This document shows positions 56,968 through 64,000 of a stretch of 64,000 nucleotides of DNA, in pieces. The translations under genes and the position numbers were made by a program. Source of the stretch: Solidesulfovibrio fructosivorans JJ] (GTDB lineage: Bacteria; Desulfobacterota; Desulfovibrionia; Desulfovibrionales; Desulfovibrionaceae); contig NZ_AECZ01000002.1 of NCBI RefSeq assembly GCF_000179555.1, positions 186,001 through 250,000 on the forward strand, read 5' to 3'. A model generated the notes under the pieces. The model searched no databases. It was not told the DNA's origin and saw only the letters and a list, made by a program, of their open reading frames with translations. Position 1 is the first letter of the stretch, and every line of letters begins with the position of its first letter.

Positions 56968-58325
56968 GCGGCCTGCTCCGGATAGCGGGCGACGTAGGCG
57001 TCCACGTCGAATTTGCGGCGGCAGCCGCGTTCGTTCATGTAGCGCACCTGGCCGTAGACGGGGCGGTTCGCCCAGGGCCGGTCGTGCAGGCCGCCGACGG
57101 ACCACAGCACTCCGACCACGCCGTTGGGGTCGCGTCCGTCCAGGGCGAAGCGGTCGTTTAAAAAAAGCGCCGTTTCCAGGGCCTCCCGGGGTGATCCCGA
57201 CCATTCCAGGATCTTTTTGGCCCAGTACATGCGCATATAGCCGTGGATGCGGCCCTCGCGCGAAAGCTGCCGCTGGGCCGCGTTCCAAAGCGCGCTGTGC
57301 GTTGTGGCGGCTGCGAAGGTCTCGCGGTCGTAGAGGTACGGCCGGGAATCGGCGGCATGGGCGGCCAGGGTTTTTCGGGCCCACTCGGGCAGGGCCTCGA
57401 AGCTGTCGTATTCGGGTTCGTACAAGCAGAAGTTGTCGGCCAGTTCCCGGCGCACGACAAGTTCCTCCAAAAACGCGTCAGCGCCTTCCTTGGCGCGCGA
57501 ACGGGCCTCCAGCGTGGCCAGGGCCGCCCGCTGGGGCGCGAGCTGGCCGAAGTGGAAATACGGCGACAGGCCGGAGGTGGCCCCGGCATTGGGGTCGTTG
57601 CGGCGCGCGGCGTAGCCCTCCAGGCGGTCGCGGAGGAAATCGTCCAGGACCTGTGTCGCGGCCGCGCTCCCGGGGACGATGCCCGTAACCGGCGGCACGG
57701 ACGGGTCGGCCTGGACAAAATCGGCGGCCGCCCGCCAGTCGACGGGCGCGAAGCCATCCAGGTTGGCGGCCGGGAATGTCGGCAGATCGGGGAACGGTTT
57801 CAAAAATTCGGGCAACAGGCGATGGATTTTCGGGCGCAGGGTGGCGGCGGCGTATTCGCGTTTTTGCGAGGCGAGGAAGCAGGGCGCCACGTTGTGGGCG
57901 TCGACCTCGACGAGGGCGCCGGGAGAGGCGACGGCGACGGCCGCTTTCCACACGCGTTTGACGCGAAGCGGATCGAAATCCGTCACGCAAACGCCGGCAT
58001 CCACGCTGTGCAAAAAGGCCGGCACCGTAAAGCCGGGCTCACCCGTGAGCACGGCCAGCGGGATGCTATGGGCGCGCAGCGCCGCCTCGGTTTCGGCCAG
58101 CCCCGCCAGCATAAAGGCGTACTGGCGGCGGGTCGCGCCGGGATAGGCGGGTGCCAGGGCGAAAACCACGACAAGCGGCGCGCCGGATTCCCCGGCCAGG
58201 GACGCGGCGTGGAGCAGGGCCCAGTTGTCGGCGGCGCGCTGGTCGCGGCTCATCCAATAGACCACTGACCCGGAACGCGGAGGTGGGCCTGCCAGGGAAC
58301 GGATGCGGGCGGGATGGACCTGCAT
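56964..58325 (-). CDS. phr: Class II deoxyribodipyrimidine photolyase
   Basis: 453 residues from the ATG at 58325 (AAGAGGAA upstream). Class II marks: RSGSVVYWMSRDQRAADNWA at the antenna domain, ELADNFCLYEPEYDSFEALP, THSALWNAAQRQLSREGRIH, GYMRMYWAKKILEWSGSP, LNDRFALDGRDPNGVVGVLW, the FAD-binding core with the Trp and His positions. Repairs cyclobutane pyrimidine dimers using light. Class II enzymes occur in plants, animals and some bacteria and archaea. Upstream lies the divergent choloylglycine-type hydrolase gene across about 165 bases. Confidence 0.96.
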   Translation of the reverse strand: MQVHPARIRSLAGPPPRSGSVVYWMSRDQRAADNWALLHAASLAGESGAPLVVVFALAPAYPGATRRQYAFMLAGLAETEAALRAHSIPLAVLTGEPGFTVPAFLHSVDAGVCVTDFDPLRVKRVWKAAVAVASPGALVEVDAHNVAPCFLASQKREYAAATLRPKIHRLLPEFLKPFPDLPTFPAANLDGFAPVDWRAAADFVQADPSVPPVTGIVPGSAAATQVLDDFLRDRLEGYAARRNDPNAGATSGLSPYFHFGQLAPQRAALATLEARSRAKEGADAFLEELVVRRELADNFCLYEPEYDSFEALPEWARKTLAAHAADSRPYLYDRETFAAATTHSALWNAAQRQLSREGRIHGYMRMYWAKKILEWSGSPREALETALFLNDRFALDGRDPNGVVGVLWSVGGLHDRPWANRPVYGQVRYMNERGCRRKFDVDAYVARYPEQAA

Positions 58326-58489
58326 ATTCCTCTTGTAGGCCGTCGGACGGATCAAGGCAAGCCGGCGGGCGAAAGTCGATCGGACCTTGCTCCGTGACCG
58401 GTTTTTGCCATAGGATCGAAAATCCACGTCCGTCCGTCGCCCAGGGAGTGCCGACGGGCGGCCTCATCGCAACCGGAGGTCATTTCACC

Positions 58490-59551
58490 ATGGATAACGG
58501 CATGCTGCATGTGGCCGTGGCCGCTTTGGTCATGGCGCTGATCCTTCTCGTCCCCGCCGGCGCGCGGGCCTGCACCCGGGCCGTGTTCCTCGGCAAGGAC
58601 GGCATGGTCATCACCGGCCGGTCCATGGACTGGTCGGAGGATATCAAATCCAATCTCTGGGTCTTTCCCCGGGGCATGGCCCGGGACGGCGCGGCCGGAC
58701 CGGACTCCGTGACCTGGACCTCGAAGTACGGCAGCGTCGTGGCCTCGGGCTACGATGTCGGCACGGCCGACGGCCTGAACGAAAAGGGGCTGGCGGCCAA
58801 TCTGCTCTATCTGGCCGAGTCGGAGTACGGCACGCCCGCCCAGGGGAAAAAGCTCCTCAACATCGGGGTCTGGGCCCAGTACGTGCTGGATAATTTCGCC
58901 ACCGTGGCCGAGGCGGTAAAAGCGCTGGCTCCGGAGCCTTTCGTCATCGTGGCTCCGGCGCTGCCGAACGGCAAGGCGTCCACCCTGCACCTGTCGCTCT
59001 CGGACGCGAGCGGCGATTCGGCCGTCTTCGAATACGTCGGCGGCAAGCTCGTCATTCATCACGGCCGGCAGTATCAGGTGATGACCAATTCCCCGACCTT
59101 CGACCAGCAACTGGCGCTCAATGCCTACTGGAACACCGTGGGCGGCCGGGCCTTCCTGCCGGGCACGGCGCGGGCGGCGGACCGTTTCGTGCGCGCGTCC
59201 TATTTTCTTGGGCTTTTGCCCCAGACCGCCGATGCCCGGGAGGCCCTGGCCGGGATCGTCGGCGTCTTGCGCACCGTGTCCGTGCCGCTCGGCGTCTCGG
59301 AGCCGGGACAGCCCAACATCTCCCCCACCCGCTGGCGCACCTTCAGCGACCAGAAGGACCTGATCTACTTCTTCGACAGCGCCACCAGCCCCTCGCTTTT
59401 CTGGGTCAAGCTGACGGATCTCGATTTCACCAAGGGCGCGCCGGTCAGGAAGCTGACCCTGACGGGCGGGGAAATCTACTCCGGGAACGCGGCGGACAAG
59501 TTCGCCGCCTCCGCCCCCTTCGTCTTTCTGCCGTACACGCCCGGGCAATAG
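58490..59551 (+). CDS. Exported choloylglycine hydrolase (linear amide C-N hydrolase) family protein
   Basis: 353 residues from the ATG at 58490 (GGAGGT 10 bases upstream). A signal peptide (MLHVAVAALVMALILLVPAG) ends at ARA, exposing Cys28 as the new N-terminus: the N-terminal-nucleophile cysteine of the penicillin V acylase/bile salt hydrolase superfamily. Further marks are GRSMDWSEDI (Arg, Asp), DGLNEKGLAANLLYL, MTNSPTFDQQ, and the late Arg in SPTRWRTFSDQ. It hydrolyses an amide, perhaps an acyl-homoserine lactone, acylated amino acid or bile-type substrate; unknown here. It is followed by a paired repeat. Confidence 0.92.
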   Translation: MDNGMLHVAVAALVMALILLVPAGARACTRAVFLGKDGMVITGRSMDWSEDIKSNLWVFPRGMARDGAAGPDSVTWTSKYGSVVASGYDVGTADGLNEKGLAANLLYLAESEYGTPAQGKKLLNIGVWAQYVLDNFATVAEAVKALAPEPFVIVAPALPNGKASTLHLSLSDASGDSAVFEYVGGKLVIHHGRQYQVMTNSPTFDQQLALNAYWNTVGGRAFLPGTARAADRFVRASYFLGLLPQTADAREALAGIVGVLRTVSVPLGVSEPGQPNISPTRWRTFSDQKDLIYFFDSATSPSLFWVKLTDLDFTKGAPVRKLTLTGGEIYSGNAADKFAASAPFVFLPYTPGQ

Positions 59552-59564
59552 CTTGGAAAAGGAA

Positions 59565-59730
59565 CCGGGGGGAAACCTTTCTGCGGAAAGGTTCTCCCCC
59601 CGGACCCCCTTTCCAAAGACTCCCAGTAGTTACAGGGTAGTGTCGTCACACAACCCGTAACCGTCAGAAGTTTTGGGGAGGGGAGAGCGCGAGAGGGGAA
59701 CCCTTTTTTCAAAAAGGGTTCCCCTCTCGC
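59565..59730 (-). repeat. Paired hairpin repeat, copy 4 (modules B then A, best preserved)
   Basis: Module B at 59565-59603 (CCGGGGGGAAACCTTTC / GGAAAGGTTCTCCCCCCGG) with tail ACCCCCTTTCCAAAGACTCC. Module A inverted at 59689-59730: a perfect 20-bp stem (GCGAGAGGGGAACCCTTTTT and complement). Lies between convergent genes and reads the same way as copy 3. Confidence 0.85.
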
Positions 59731-59754
59731 ACTTTTTTCCTATTCTTTCCCTTC

Positions 59755-60540
59755 CTACCCTTTCTTGACTTCATCCCACAGGGCGTTTTTGGCGGTCATG
59801 TCCAGGCTGTCGAGGTCGAGGCCACGCGTTTTGGCCAGGGCTTCCATGGCGTTGTAGCGCGCGAGGAACTTGTTGTTGGCCACGTCCAGGCAGCTGTTGG
59901 CCTTGAGTCCCAGCCGGCGGCCGTATTCGGCCAGGGAGAAGAGGTAGTCGCCAAATTCCTCGGCCATGGCCTCGGCGTCGCCCGAGGCCACGGCGGCGTC
60001 GAGTTCGGCTTTTTCCGCGTCCAGGCTTTGGCGCATGGCCGCGTCGGATTCCCAGGTGAACCCGGCCCGGGCGGCCTTGGAGTGGATGCGGTAGGCTTTG
60101 AGCAGCGGCGGCAGGCCCTTGGGCAGGGTGGCGAAAAGGCCTTGGTGGTCCTTGTCTTTTTCGGCGCGCTTGATGCGTTCCCAGTTTTTGAGCAGTTCGT
60201 CGCGGGTTTCCACCTTCACGTCGCCGAAGACGTGGGGATGGCGGCGCACCATCTTGTCCGAGGCCACGGTCAGGGCGTCGGCCAGGGTGAAGTCGCCGTG
60301 CTTGGCGGCCAGGGTGGCGATGAAAAGGAGCAGGAACATGACGTCGCCGAGTTCCTCGGCCATGCCGGCCGGGTCGTCGGAGCGGATGCAGTCCACCAGT
60401 TCGAACGCTTCCTCGATGACGTAATCGCACAGGCTGCGGGGGGTCTGGGTCTTGTCCCAGGGGCAGCCGTCAGGAGCGAGCAGGGCGTCGAGCACGCCTT
60501 GCAAGCGGGCCAGGGCATCGGCCGGGGTGTTTGCACTCAT
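59755..60540 (-). CDS. mazG: Nucleoside triphosphate pyrophosphohydrolase MazG
   Basis: 261 residues, full length with two MazG repeats. First metal site CPWDKTQTPRSLCDYVIEEA, EELGDVMFLLLF; second region GFTWESDAAMRQSLDAEKAE, MAEEFGDYLFSLAEYGRR. It hydrolyses NTPs and dNTPs to monophosphates, limiting aberrant nucleotides and, in E. coli, ppGpp. It overlaps the stop of the CvpA-like gene (60537-60540), so the two are translationally coupled. Confidence 0.96.
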   Translation of the reverse strand: MSANTPADALARLQGVLDALLAPDGCPWDKTQTPRSLCDYVIEEAFELVDCIRSDDPAGMAEELGDVMFLLLFIATLAAKHGDFTLADALTVASDKMVRRHPHVFGDVKVETRDELLKNWERIKRAEKDKDHQGLFATLPKGLPPLLKAYRIHSKAARAGFTWESDAAMRQSLDAEKAELDAAVASGDAEAMAEEFGDYLFSLAEYGRRLGLKANSCLDVANNKFLARYNAMEALAKTRGLDLDSLDMTAKNALWDEVKKG

Positions 60541-61316
60541 GATTTCTTCTCTGTTGCTGCGGCGTGCTGGGCCGCTTTGGCATGGGATGGCGTCTTGGCC
60601 GCCGCTTCCCGCGACGGCGTGTCGGCCTTTTTATGCCGCGACGTTTTCTTTTCCGTGTCGGCGGCTTTCTTCTCGGGCTTGGGTTTTTCCTCCCGCTTTT
60701 TCTCGGGAGGCGCTTTCGGCTTTTCGGCGGGCTTTTTTTCGGGTTCGGCTTGTTTTTTCGCGGTCGGGGCCTTGTCCGATTCGGCCGCCTTTTTCACGAC
60801 GGCGGCGGCCGGCTCCTTTTTGCCGAGCTTGCGCAACTTGTCGTTGAGGTCCGGCGGGATGTAGCGGGCGAGCTTGACGCTGACCCGTTCCAAGAGAGGC
60901 ACAAGGATCGAGCCCTTGAGAAAATCCGGGTGCGGCGTGGCCAGGTGGATGAGGAAAAGCAGCACCGCGGTCAGCACCACGCCCTTGGCCAGGCCGAAGG
61001 CGCCGCCGAAAAGCCTGTCCGCCCACTGGGTGGTGGTCACCTTGACCATGCCGGAGACGGCCAACGCCAGGAACCAGACGCCGAGCAGGGTGGCGGTGAA
61101 AAGGATGATGTAGGCGGCGGTGCCGGCGTAATTGCCGGAGATGAAACCGGTCAGGTGCGGGGCCAGTTCCTTGTGGTAGGCGCCGGCGCAGTAAAAGCCC
61201 AGCACGATGGCGGCCAGCGACCCGGCCTCCTTGACCAGCCCACGCATATAGCCCCGGATACTGAAAAAGAGCCAGATGATGGCCAAAAGCAGGTCGGCGA
61301 TATTGAGCGTCGGCAT
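60537..61316 (-). CDS. CvpA family protein with long charged tail
   Basis: 259 residues from the ATG at 61316. The first ~160 residues form the CvpA domain with four membrane segments (LNIADLLLAIIWLFFSIRGY, KGVVLTAVLLFLIHLA). The last ~90 are nearly all Lys, Glu, Ala and Pro (e.g. KKQAEPEKKPAEKPKAPP), a disordered cytoplasmic tail that usual CvpA proteins lack. CvpA is linked to colicin V production and envelope stress tolerance. Coupled to mazG. Confidence 0.9.
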   Translation of the reverse strand: MPTLNIADLLLAIIWLFFSIRGYMRGLVKEAGSLAAIVLGFYCAGAYHKELAPHLTGFISGNYAGTAAYIILFTATLLGVWFLALAVSGMVKVTTTQWADRLFGGAFGLAKGVVLTAVLLFLIHLATPHPDFLKGSILVPLLERVSVKLARYIPPDLNDKLRKLGKKEPAAAVVKKAAESDKAPTAKKQAEPEKKPAEKPKAPPEKKREEKPKPEKKAADTEKKTSRHKKADTPSREAAAKTPSHAKAAQHAAATEKKS

Positions 61317-61473
61317 GAAATTCCGGGAGGTTGGCTGTTGCCGCGCCACCTTGCGCTCCCGCCTCTTAGCAAATGCCCCCCTAAAAACCAAGCGCGCCGG
61401 CAAGGGGCGTCCCGTGCGCTTGTCCGGGCAGCCCGAAGCGGGTAGAAAGGGAAAAACCAGAAAGGATGCGTGC

Positions 61474-62592
61474 ATGGAAGAGTCTCTGCTCCCGGTTGCC
61501 ATAGACGCTTTTTTGGGCCAGCGGGTGCTCGGCCAGAAAGACCTGCTTACGCGCATCAGCGTATCGCTTTACAAGCACATCCATGGCCTGCCCGCGCCGA
61601 ACGTCCTTTTGATCGGCAACTCCGGCACGGGCAAAACCACGCTCATGCAGGCCATCACCGCGTTCTACGACGCTCACGAGTCCCTTTCCAGGCTGCGGGT
61701 CATGATCGTCATAAATGCCAACACCCTGGCCGCCGAGGTGGTGGGCGAGGACCGCACGACGCGGCTTTTCAACAAGCTCGAGGCCCGGGCCAAGGTGCTT
61801 TTCGGCGCGGATGTCACCGCGGCCGAACTCAAGGATTATCTGGAAAACGCCACGGTGTGCGTGGACGAGGTGGACAAGATTTCCGGGCGCATCTCGGGCA
61901 AGCCCAATGTCTCTGGCATCGCCACTCAGTATGCGCTTTTGACCATGCTCGAGGGCGAGCAGTTCCTCTACCGGGCCACGGTGCGGGAGGACGGGCGCGA
62001 GGTGGAGGTCGACCTGCCCCTGGATACGGGCCGGCTGCTTTTCATCTGCGGCGGCGCGTTCGAGGAGCTTTACGACCAGGTTTACGGCTGTCTGGTCAAC
62101 CGGCGCGACGACAGGCGGCTGAAGGAAGTCTCGGAGGTGGAGCGCCGGGCCGACGGAACGGTCTCGGTGCGCACGGTGGCCCGGTTCAAGCTGTGCGACT
62201 ACCTGCGCCTGGCCGATCTTTTCACCTACGGCATGATGCCGCAGTTCATCTCGCGCTTCGGCTCCATCGCCGTGCTCGACGACCTGGGCAGGGAGGAATT
62301 GCGCCGGATATTCCTCGAAGCCGCCAACTCGCCGTTGCGCCTGACCATGGAATATTTTCGGCACATGGGCATCCGGCTGGCGGTGACGGAGGGGGCCGTG
62401 AACGCCATTGCCGACGCCGCGGCCAAAAACAGCCGCATCGGCGCCCGGGCCCTGCGCGAGATCTTCAACGGCCTGATCGCGCCCCACGAGTTCGATCCGT
62501 TCCACTCGCCGCGCCTTGCGCAAACCGAGTCCGGGCCGACGCTCACCATCGACCAGGAAACGGTCACGCAGTACTTGTGCCGGATGGACTAG
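61474..62592 (+). CDS. ClpX-like AAA+ ATPase without zinc domain or ClpP-docking loop
   Basis: 372 residues from the ATG at 61474 (AAAGGA upstream). It aligns with ClpX: Walker A GNSGTGKTTLM (Lys54), Walker B VCVDEVDKI, the LLFICGGAFEELYD block, ISRFGSIAVLDDL with arginine finger, and GARALREIF. Differences: the N-terminal zinc-binding domain is missing, the pore loop GYVG is EVVG (VVGED here), and the IGFG loop that docks ClpP is replaced by a run of charged residues. So it probably does not work with ClpP in the normal way; an unfoldase or remodeller role is more likely. Single gene, divergent from CvpA. Confidence 0.9.
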   Translation: MEESLLPVAIDAFLGQRVLGQKDLLTRISVSLYKHIHGLPAPNVLLIGNSGTGKTTLMQAITAFYDAHESLSRLRVMIVINANTLAAEVVGEDRTTRLFNKLEARAKVLFGADVTAAELKDYLENATVCVDEVDKISGRISGKPNVSGIATQYALLTMLEGEQFLYRATVREDGREVEVDLPLDTGRLLFICGGAFEELYDQVYGCLVNRRDDRRLKEVSEVERRADGTVSVRTVARFKLCDYLRLADLFTYGMMPQFISRFGSIAVLDDLGREELRRIFLEAANSPLRLTMEYFRHMGIRLAVTEGAVNAIADAAAKNSRIGARALREIFNGLIAPHEFDPFHSPRLAQTESGPTLTIDQETVTQYLCRMD

Positions 62593-62607
62593 GGAACGGG
62601 ATCGGGA

Positions 62608-63750
62608 CTATTCGGGCCGCTGCGCCGGGCGCAGCCGGACCATGACGTCCGTGCCCACACTTTCCATACTGGTAAAGCGCAGTTGCGCCGCATCCGCCAT
62701 GCGGGGAACGGTGAGTCCTGAAAAACCGGGCACGGCCGCCGCGTCGCCAAGCACTTTGGGCGCGTAGAAAATCACCAGCTCGTCGGCAAGCCCCTGGCCC
62801 AGCAGGCTGGCGGCCAGTTCCCCGCCGCCTTCGCACAGCAGCGCGAAAACGCGCGCCTCCTGGCGCAGTCGGGCCAACCCCGCCGCCAGATCGAGCCCTT
62901 CGCCGTTCGCCGCCCTGGGCAGTCCCCACACCCGTACCCCGGCCTTTTCCAGCTGTGTGGCGACAGGCGACGCGGCGGCCTTGGCGTCGGTCAGGATAAC
63001 GAGCCGGGTTGGCCGGTCTTTAAGCAGGGCTAGTTGCGCGTCCGCATCCGGCAACCGGCGCGTGACCACCACGCCGAGAGGCTGGGGATTGTGGGCCAGC
63101 GGGTGATTTTCCGGCAGGCGGTGGCTCAGCCGGGGATTGTCGGCGCGCAGCGTGCCGCCGCCGACCAGCACGGCCGAGGACGCGGCGCGCATGGCGTGGA
63201 CCCGCTCCCGGGAAGCCTCGCAGCTCACCCAGGCGGCGTCGCCCGTGCGGGTGGCGATGCGCCCGTCCAGGGTCATGGCCAGCTTCACCGTCACGTACGG
63301 CCGGCCCATGGTCTGCCAGGTGATGAAATCGGCCACGGCCTCACGGCATTGGGATTCGAGCACGCCGACCGTGACCTCCACCCCTTCCTGGCGCAGCAGC
63401 GCGGCTCCGCCGCCGGCCACGGGATTGGGGTCCAGACAGCCGACGACCACGCGGGCAATGCCCGCGTCCAGCAGGGTACGCGAGCACGGCGGGGTCTTGC
63501 CGAAATGGTTGCACGGCTCGAGGGTCACGTACATGGTGCCGCCGGCCGGCGAGACGCCCTTGCGCTCGGCGTCGTGCAAACATTCCACCTCGGCGTGGGG
63601 CCCGCCGAACACCTTGTGCCAGCCTTCGGCCACGATGCCCCCGTCGCGCACCAGCACCGCGCCGACCCGGGGATTGGGCATGACGAAACCCCGGCCGCGT
63701 TCGGCCAGCTCCAGGGCCCGGGCCATGAAATCCGCGTCAACAGGGGCCAT
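62608..63750 (-). CDS. ribD: Bifunctional riboflavin biosynthesis protein RibD
   Basis: 380 residues. The N-terminal deaminase has the zinc site [11 protein letters not shown] (His52, Glu54) and [11 protein letters not shown] (Cys80, Cys89). The C-terminal reductase has the dihydrofolate-reductase-like fold: [55 protein letters not shown]. It makes 5-amino-6-ribitylamino-uracil phosphate in two steps. Its ATG at 63750 overlaps the dCMP deaminase gene by 14 bases, so they share a transcript. No FMN riboswitch is visible within the window, but the unit's start lies beyond it. Confidence 0.96.
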   Translation of the reverse strand: MAPVDADFMARALELAERGRGFVMPNPRVGAVLVRDGGIVAEGWHKVFGGPHAEVECLHDAERKGVSPAGGTMYVTLEPCNHFGKTPPCSRTLLDAGIARVVVGCLDPNPVAGGGAALLRQEGVEVTVGVLESQCREAVADFITWQTMGRPYVTVKLAMTLDGRIATRTGDAAWVSCEASRERVHAMRAASSAVLVGGGTLRADNPRLSHRLPENHPLAHNPQPLGVVVTRRLPDADAQLALLKDRPTRLVILTDAKAAASPVATQLEKAGVRVWGLPRAANGEGLDLAAGLARLRQEARVFALLCEGGGELAASLLGQGLADELVIFYAPKVLGDAAAVPGFSGLTVPRMADAAQLRFTSMESVGTDVMVRLRPAQRPE

Positions 63751-64000
63751 AGTCGCCCTCCAGCACCGTAAAGCCGATGCCGGCCTCGGCGATCATCTTG
63801 GCCGAGAGCGGATCGGGATACCCCTGGCTGAAATAGATGTTGTTGATCTGGCAGTTGATGAGCATCTTGGTGCAGATCAGGCACGGCTGGGTGGTGCAGT
63901 AGATGTCCGCGCCGGCGATGGGCACGCCGTGCAGGGCGCATTGGATGATGACGTTTTGCTCGGCGTGCAGGCCCCGGCACAGCTCGTGGCGTTCGCCCGA
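63737..64000 (-). CDS. Deoxycytidylate deaminase, 5' part outside the window
   Basis: 88 codons visible, entering from the right edge. The zinc site is complete here: LHAEQNVI with His and Glu, and [11 protein letters not shown] with the two cysteines (PCxxC). The rest ([34 protein letters not shown]) fits ComEB/dCMP deaminase. It converts dCMP to dUMP. Its end overlaps the ribD start. The N-terminus and start are outside the window. Confidence 0.9.
   Translation of the reverse strand, partial: SGERHELCRGLHAEQNVIIQCALHGVPIAGADIYCTTQPCLICTKMLINCQINNIYFSQGYPDPLSAKMIAEAGIGFTVLEGDYGPC

Noticed and set aside
1-64000. CRISPR array, IS element, prophage or rRNA operon
   Set aside because: No regularly spaced direct repeats, transposase, integrase, structural phage gene or rRNA sequence was found on either strand.

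Overview
The window is GC-rich, densely coded, single-chromosome-like DNA. Gene content points to a free-living anaerobic deltaproteobacterium of the Desulfovibrio/Solidesulfovibrio type. The supporting genes are a rubrerythrin with peroxide defence genes, a cytoplasmic molybdopterin oxidoreductase with its own Fe-S partners and an FmdE-type maturation fusion, a TauE/SafE anion exporter with a CRP/HcpR-like site upstream, a SulP transporter, and many REC/PAS/HDOD/SpoIIE signalling proteins. This placement is inferred from gene content alone. I found no rRNA, tRNA, CRISPR array, IS transposase, phage gene or replication origin.

Layout. 1-5,044: a truncated exported protein, an MBOAT O-acyltransferase, and an SGNH hydrolase with six LysM domains (probably a cell-envelope acylation pair). 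5,106-13,813: NhaB antiporter, a two-component cluster (degenerate kinase, receiver, Cache-type kinase), then a TetR - SulP - cytidylate-kinase-like/BON/REC fusion operon with a clear TetR-type operator. 14,138-19,920: Rrf2 regulator, then REC-PAS kinase, REC-HDOD and STAS genes facing a REC-SpoIIE phosphatase. 19,943-22,635: MltA, an NmrA-like protein and a small hypothetical protein. 22,693-30,310: a leftward cluster of small membrane protein, PhnD-like lipoprotein, Cys-rich sensor kinase, receiver, PEP/pyruvate-binding protein (frameshifted in a C7 run) and a dual-specificity phosphatase with a Cys-rich tail. 30,595-33,214: TauE/SafE permease and a hypothetical protein. 33,687-39,392: two ferredoxin-like proteins divergent from a signal-less PhsA/PsrA-like molybdoenzyme, then a MarR regulator and an FmdE-molybdopterin-binding fusion. 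39,455-44,352: lytic transglycosylase, LprI-like protein, then rubrerythrin, CMD protein, periplasmic peroxiredoxin, TlpA-like protein and a Cys/Met PLP enzyme read leftward. 44,542-52,836: alkaline phosphatase, YibE/F, a Cys-rich small protein, a VgrG3-like lysozyme, GAF-SpoIIE phosphatase, an EF-hand/LysM lipoprotein and a hypothetical protein. 53,049-58,325: oxidative pentose phosphate genes (zwf, pgl, 6-phosphogluconate dehydrogenase) with a TVP38-type membrane protein and a class II photolyase. 58,490-64,000: choloylglycine-hydrolase-family protein, MazG, CvpA, an odd ClpX paralogue, RibD and a partial dCMP deaminase.

The most distinctive non-coding feature is a family of long GC-rich hairpins carrying a conserved C-rich outside tail. 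Seven loci have it, four of them as inward-facing pairs, mostly at gene ends. A second, differently built inward-facing hairpin pair spans 47.4-47.9 kb. Other compact signals are a TetR-type operator at 13.8 kb, a CRP/HcpR-like dyad at 32.1 kb, a MarR-type operator at 37.2 kb and paired dyads upstream of nhaB.
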